Shown piece after piece: positions 5,856-6,260 of a DNA stretch of 6,260 nucleotides; position 1 is the stretch's first letter; every line of letters starts with the position of its first letter. The notes under the pieces are model-generated. The model had not been told where the DNA came from, did not search any database, and saw nothing but the letters and a program-made list of their open reading frames with translations. This stretch comes from an uncultured Anaerolineaceae bacterium (lineage in GTDB: Bacteria; Chloroflexota; Anaerolineae; Anaerolineales; Anaerolineaceae): contig CALCQT010000498.1 of NCBI GenBank assembly GCA_937894825.1, positions 1 to 6,260 of the forward strand. Direction: 5' to 3'. The position numbers were made by a program, and so were the translations under genes.

Positions 5856-5883
5856 TTGACATGAGGCTTTGCAAATTTTGAAT
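5856..5883 (+). promoter_or_regulatory. Possible promoter for the folate gene inside the foldback element
   Basis: TTGACA (5856-5861), a perfect -35 hexamer, is followed after 16 bp by TTGAAT (5878-5883), a 4-of-6 match to TATAAT. It reads toward the cyclo-ligase gene and would give a leader of about 150 nt containing the right arm hairpins. The weak -10 keeps confidence low. Confidence 0.25.
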
Positions 5884-5913
5884 TCGCTATTCTGAACGAT
5901 GTCGTGCAAAATC

Positions 5914-5930
5914 ATCCGCCTACGGCGGAT
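5914..5930. repeat. Perfect 7-bp hairpin with TAC loop in the right arm
   Basis: ATCCGCC-TAC-GGCGGAT is a perfect hairpin. The corresponding place in the left arm (5769-5785, GTCGGCC-GTA-GGCTGAC) forms the matching hairpin with one imperfect pair. Confidence 0.6.
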
Positions 5931-5980
5931 CGGACAGCGCGATGCACTGTCCCTACACAGGTCGTCATAAACTGGTCTTC

Positions 5981-6019
5981 TGACACCCTGATCACTATTG
6001 ATGAGAGTGTCAAAAGCCA
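5981..6019. repeat. Dyad repeat, right copy, in the leader of the folate gene
   Basis: TGACA (5981-5985) and TGTCA (6008-6012) bracket ACTATT (5994-5999), followed by AAAGCCA. The 13-nt arms pair at 11 of 13 positions with a 6-nt loop. It matches the left copy at 5657-5694 in order and sequence, notably TGTCAAAAG in both. It ends 2 bp before the ribosome site of the cyclo-ligase gene, so it could act as an operator or leader hairpin. Confidence 0.5.
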
Positions 6020-6021
6020 GC

Positions 6022-6029
6022 GGAAAGGA
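6022..6029 (+). promoter_or_regulatory. Ribosome binding site of the cyclo-ligase gene
   Basis: GGAAAGGA lies 8 nt upstream of the ATG at 6038, a good purine-rich Shine-Dalgarno sequence that fixes the start. Confidence 0.65.
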
Positions 6030-6037
6030 TCAAAACC

Positions 6038-6260
6038 ATGGATGCTGCCAAGAAAAACTTACGAAAGATCATCGCAGAGAAAAGAGCCCTGCTTAATGAA
6101 GAGACGATTCTGCGCTCGGACCAGCAAATACTGCAAAATCTGCTTGCCCTTCCTCAGTACCAAAAAGCAAAAACAGTGTTTTGCTTTGTCGGAACAAAAG
6201 AGGAAATCAATACGAAGCCGATCATTCTGGATGCACTGTCAAAGGGTAAGCGGGTTTGTG
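6038..6260 (+). CDS. fau: 5-formyltetrahydrofolate cyclo-ligase (N-terminal part, runs off the window)
   Basis: The visible 74 residues begin MDAAKKNLRKIIAEKRALL and continue through LLALPQYQKAKTVFCFVG to EINTKPIILDALSKGKRVC. This is the pattern of the YgfA/MTHFS family: a basic N-terminal helix that contributes to ATP binding (KKNLRKxI...KRALL), the LP-x-Y-x-KAKTVFC strand, then the E-I-x-T-x-P-I-I and GKRVC segments. The enzyme uses ATP to convert 5-formyltetrahydrofolate to 5,10-methenyltetrahydrofolate in the cytosol. Family members are usually about 180-200 residues, so well over half, including the later ATP-binding motif, lies outside the window. Its promoter is uncertain because a foldback element and a dyad repeat sit directly upstream. 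Codon use looks A/T-richer than that of the polysaccharide genes. Confidence 0.92.
   Translation, partial: MDAAKKNLRKIIAEKRALLNEETILRSDQQILQNLLALPQYQKAKTVFCFVGTKEEINTKPIILDALSKGKRVC

Larger units (their letters stand above)
5716..5963. mobile_element. MITE-like foldback element without coding capacity
   Basis: The termini are near-perfect inverted repeats: 5721-5737 against 5941-5957 match at 16 of 17 positions (TGTAGGGACAG then A or T, then GCATC). GACCT/AGGTC just outside also pair, with a one-base offset. Similarity continues inward to about 5825 on the left and 5872 on the right with mismatches and small gaps, including CTGTCCG, GCCGTAGGC, TGCACG and TCAGAAT. The left arm carries an extra segment of about 20 bp with its own 12-bp hairpin (5726-5737/5756-5767). 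The unpaired centre is about 5826-5871. No clear target-site duplication was found. The structure fits a non-autonomous miniature element; a structured RNA is the alternative. Confidence 0.65.
5593..6037. other. 445-bp gene-free region with nested repeats
   Basis: I see no credible gene in this stretch between the glycosylase and the folate gene. Open frames of 60-72 codons exist on both strands but run through the foldback element and show no family features. The contents are the glycosylase promoter, two short dyad repeats, a foldback element and a possible promoter for the folate gene. Confidence 0.7.

Noticed and set aside
5603..5864. Open frames of 60-72 codons on both strands
   Set aside because: They run through the inverted repeat arms, so their length is a by-product of the palindromic sequence. 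They have no family features and no convincing ribosome sites.
5716..5963. 6S RNA gene upstream of the cyclo-ligase gene
   Set aside because: 6S RNA often precedes this gene in gammaproteobacteria and is also a long imperfect hairpin. Here the near-perfect termini, the hairpins within each arm and the lack of a clear promoter at its start favour a miniature element. A covariance search (Rfam 6S model) would settle it.

Overview
The window suggests an anaerobic or microaerobic bacterium of moderate GC content. The main clue to lifestyle is a complete flavodiiron protein, an enzyme typical of anaerobes that scavenge O2 or NO. Dispersed repeats with ends like TGTAGGGACA ... TGTCCCTACA remind me of small repeats seen in Chloroflexi-type and some cyanobacterial genomes. 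That is a weak recollection, and the sequence alone does not fix the phylum. No rRNA, tRNA, CRISPR array, transposase or phage gene is visible.

Region 1 (1-2783, + strand) is the 3' end of a polycistronic unit that looks like a surface-polysaccharide or O-antigen-type cluster. It holds the last 28 codons of an unidentified gene, a CarB-like ATP-grasp ligase, a WbmS-like polysaccharide deacetylase-fold protein and an LpxD-like left-handed beta-helix acyltransferase. The last three overlap pairwise by ATGA (4 nt), so translation is probably coupled. Ligase, deacetylase-fold protein and acyltransferase together suggest modification of an amino-sugar residue, but the substrate cannot be read from the sequence.

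Region 2 (2771-2821) is a perfect 24-bp inverted repeat with a TAC loop. It contains the stop codons of the two convergent genes, so both proteins end in the residues MDM.

Region 3 (2809-4467, - strand) is an operon of a flavodiiron protein followed 10 bp later by a small RNHCP-type zinc-ribbon protein. A perfect TATAAT box lies upstream, abutted by two adjacent inverted repeats that may be operators, and the flavodiiron gene has a strong AGGAGGG ribosome site. The flavodiiron gene looks A/T-richer than the polysaccharide and glycosylase genes.

Region 4 (4468-5592, - strand) is a two-gene unit: an endonuclease III-family DNA glycosylase with an intact 4Fe-4S motif, then a small four-helix membrane protein. 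An extended -10 box just upstream of the glycosylase ATG suggests a nearly leaderless mRNA.

Region 5 (5593-6037) has no credible gene. It holds a foldback (MITE-like) element at about 5716-5963, flanked by two diverged copies of a short dyad repeat (TGACA ... ACTATT ... TGTCAAAAG). The window ends inside a + strand gene for 5-formyltetrahydrofolate cyclo-ligase (from 6038), of which the N-terminal 74 residues are visible.
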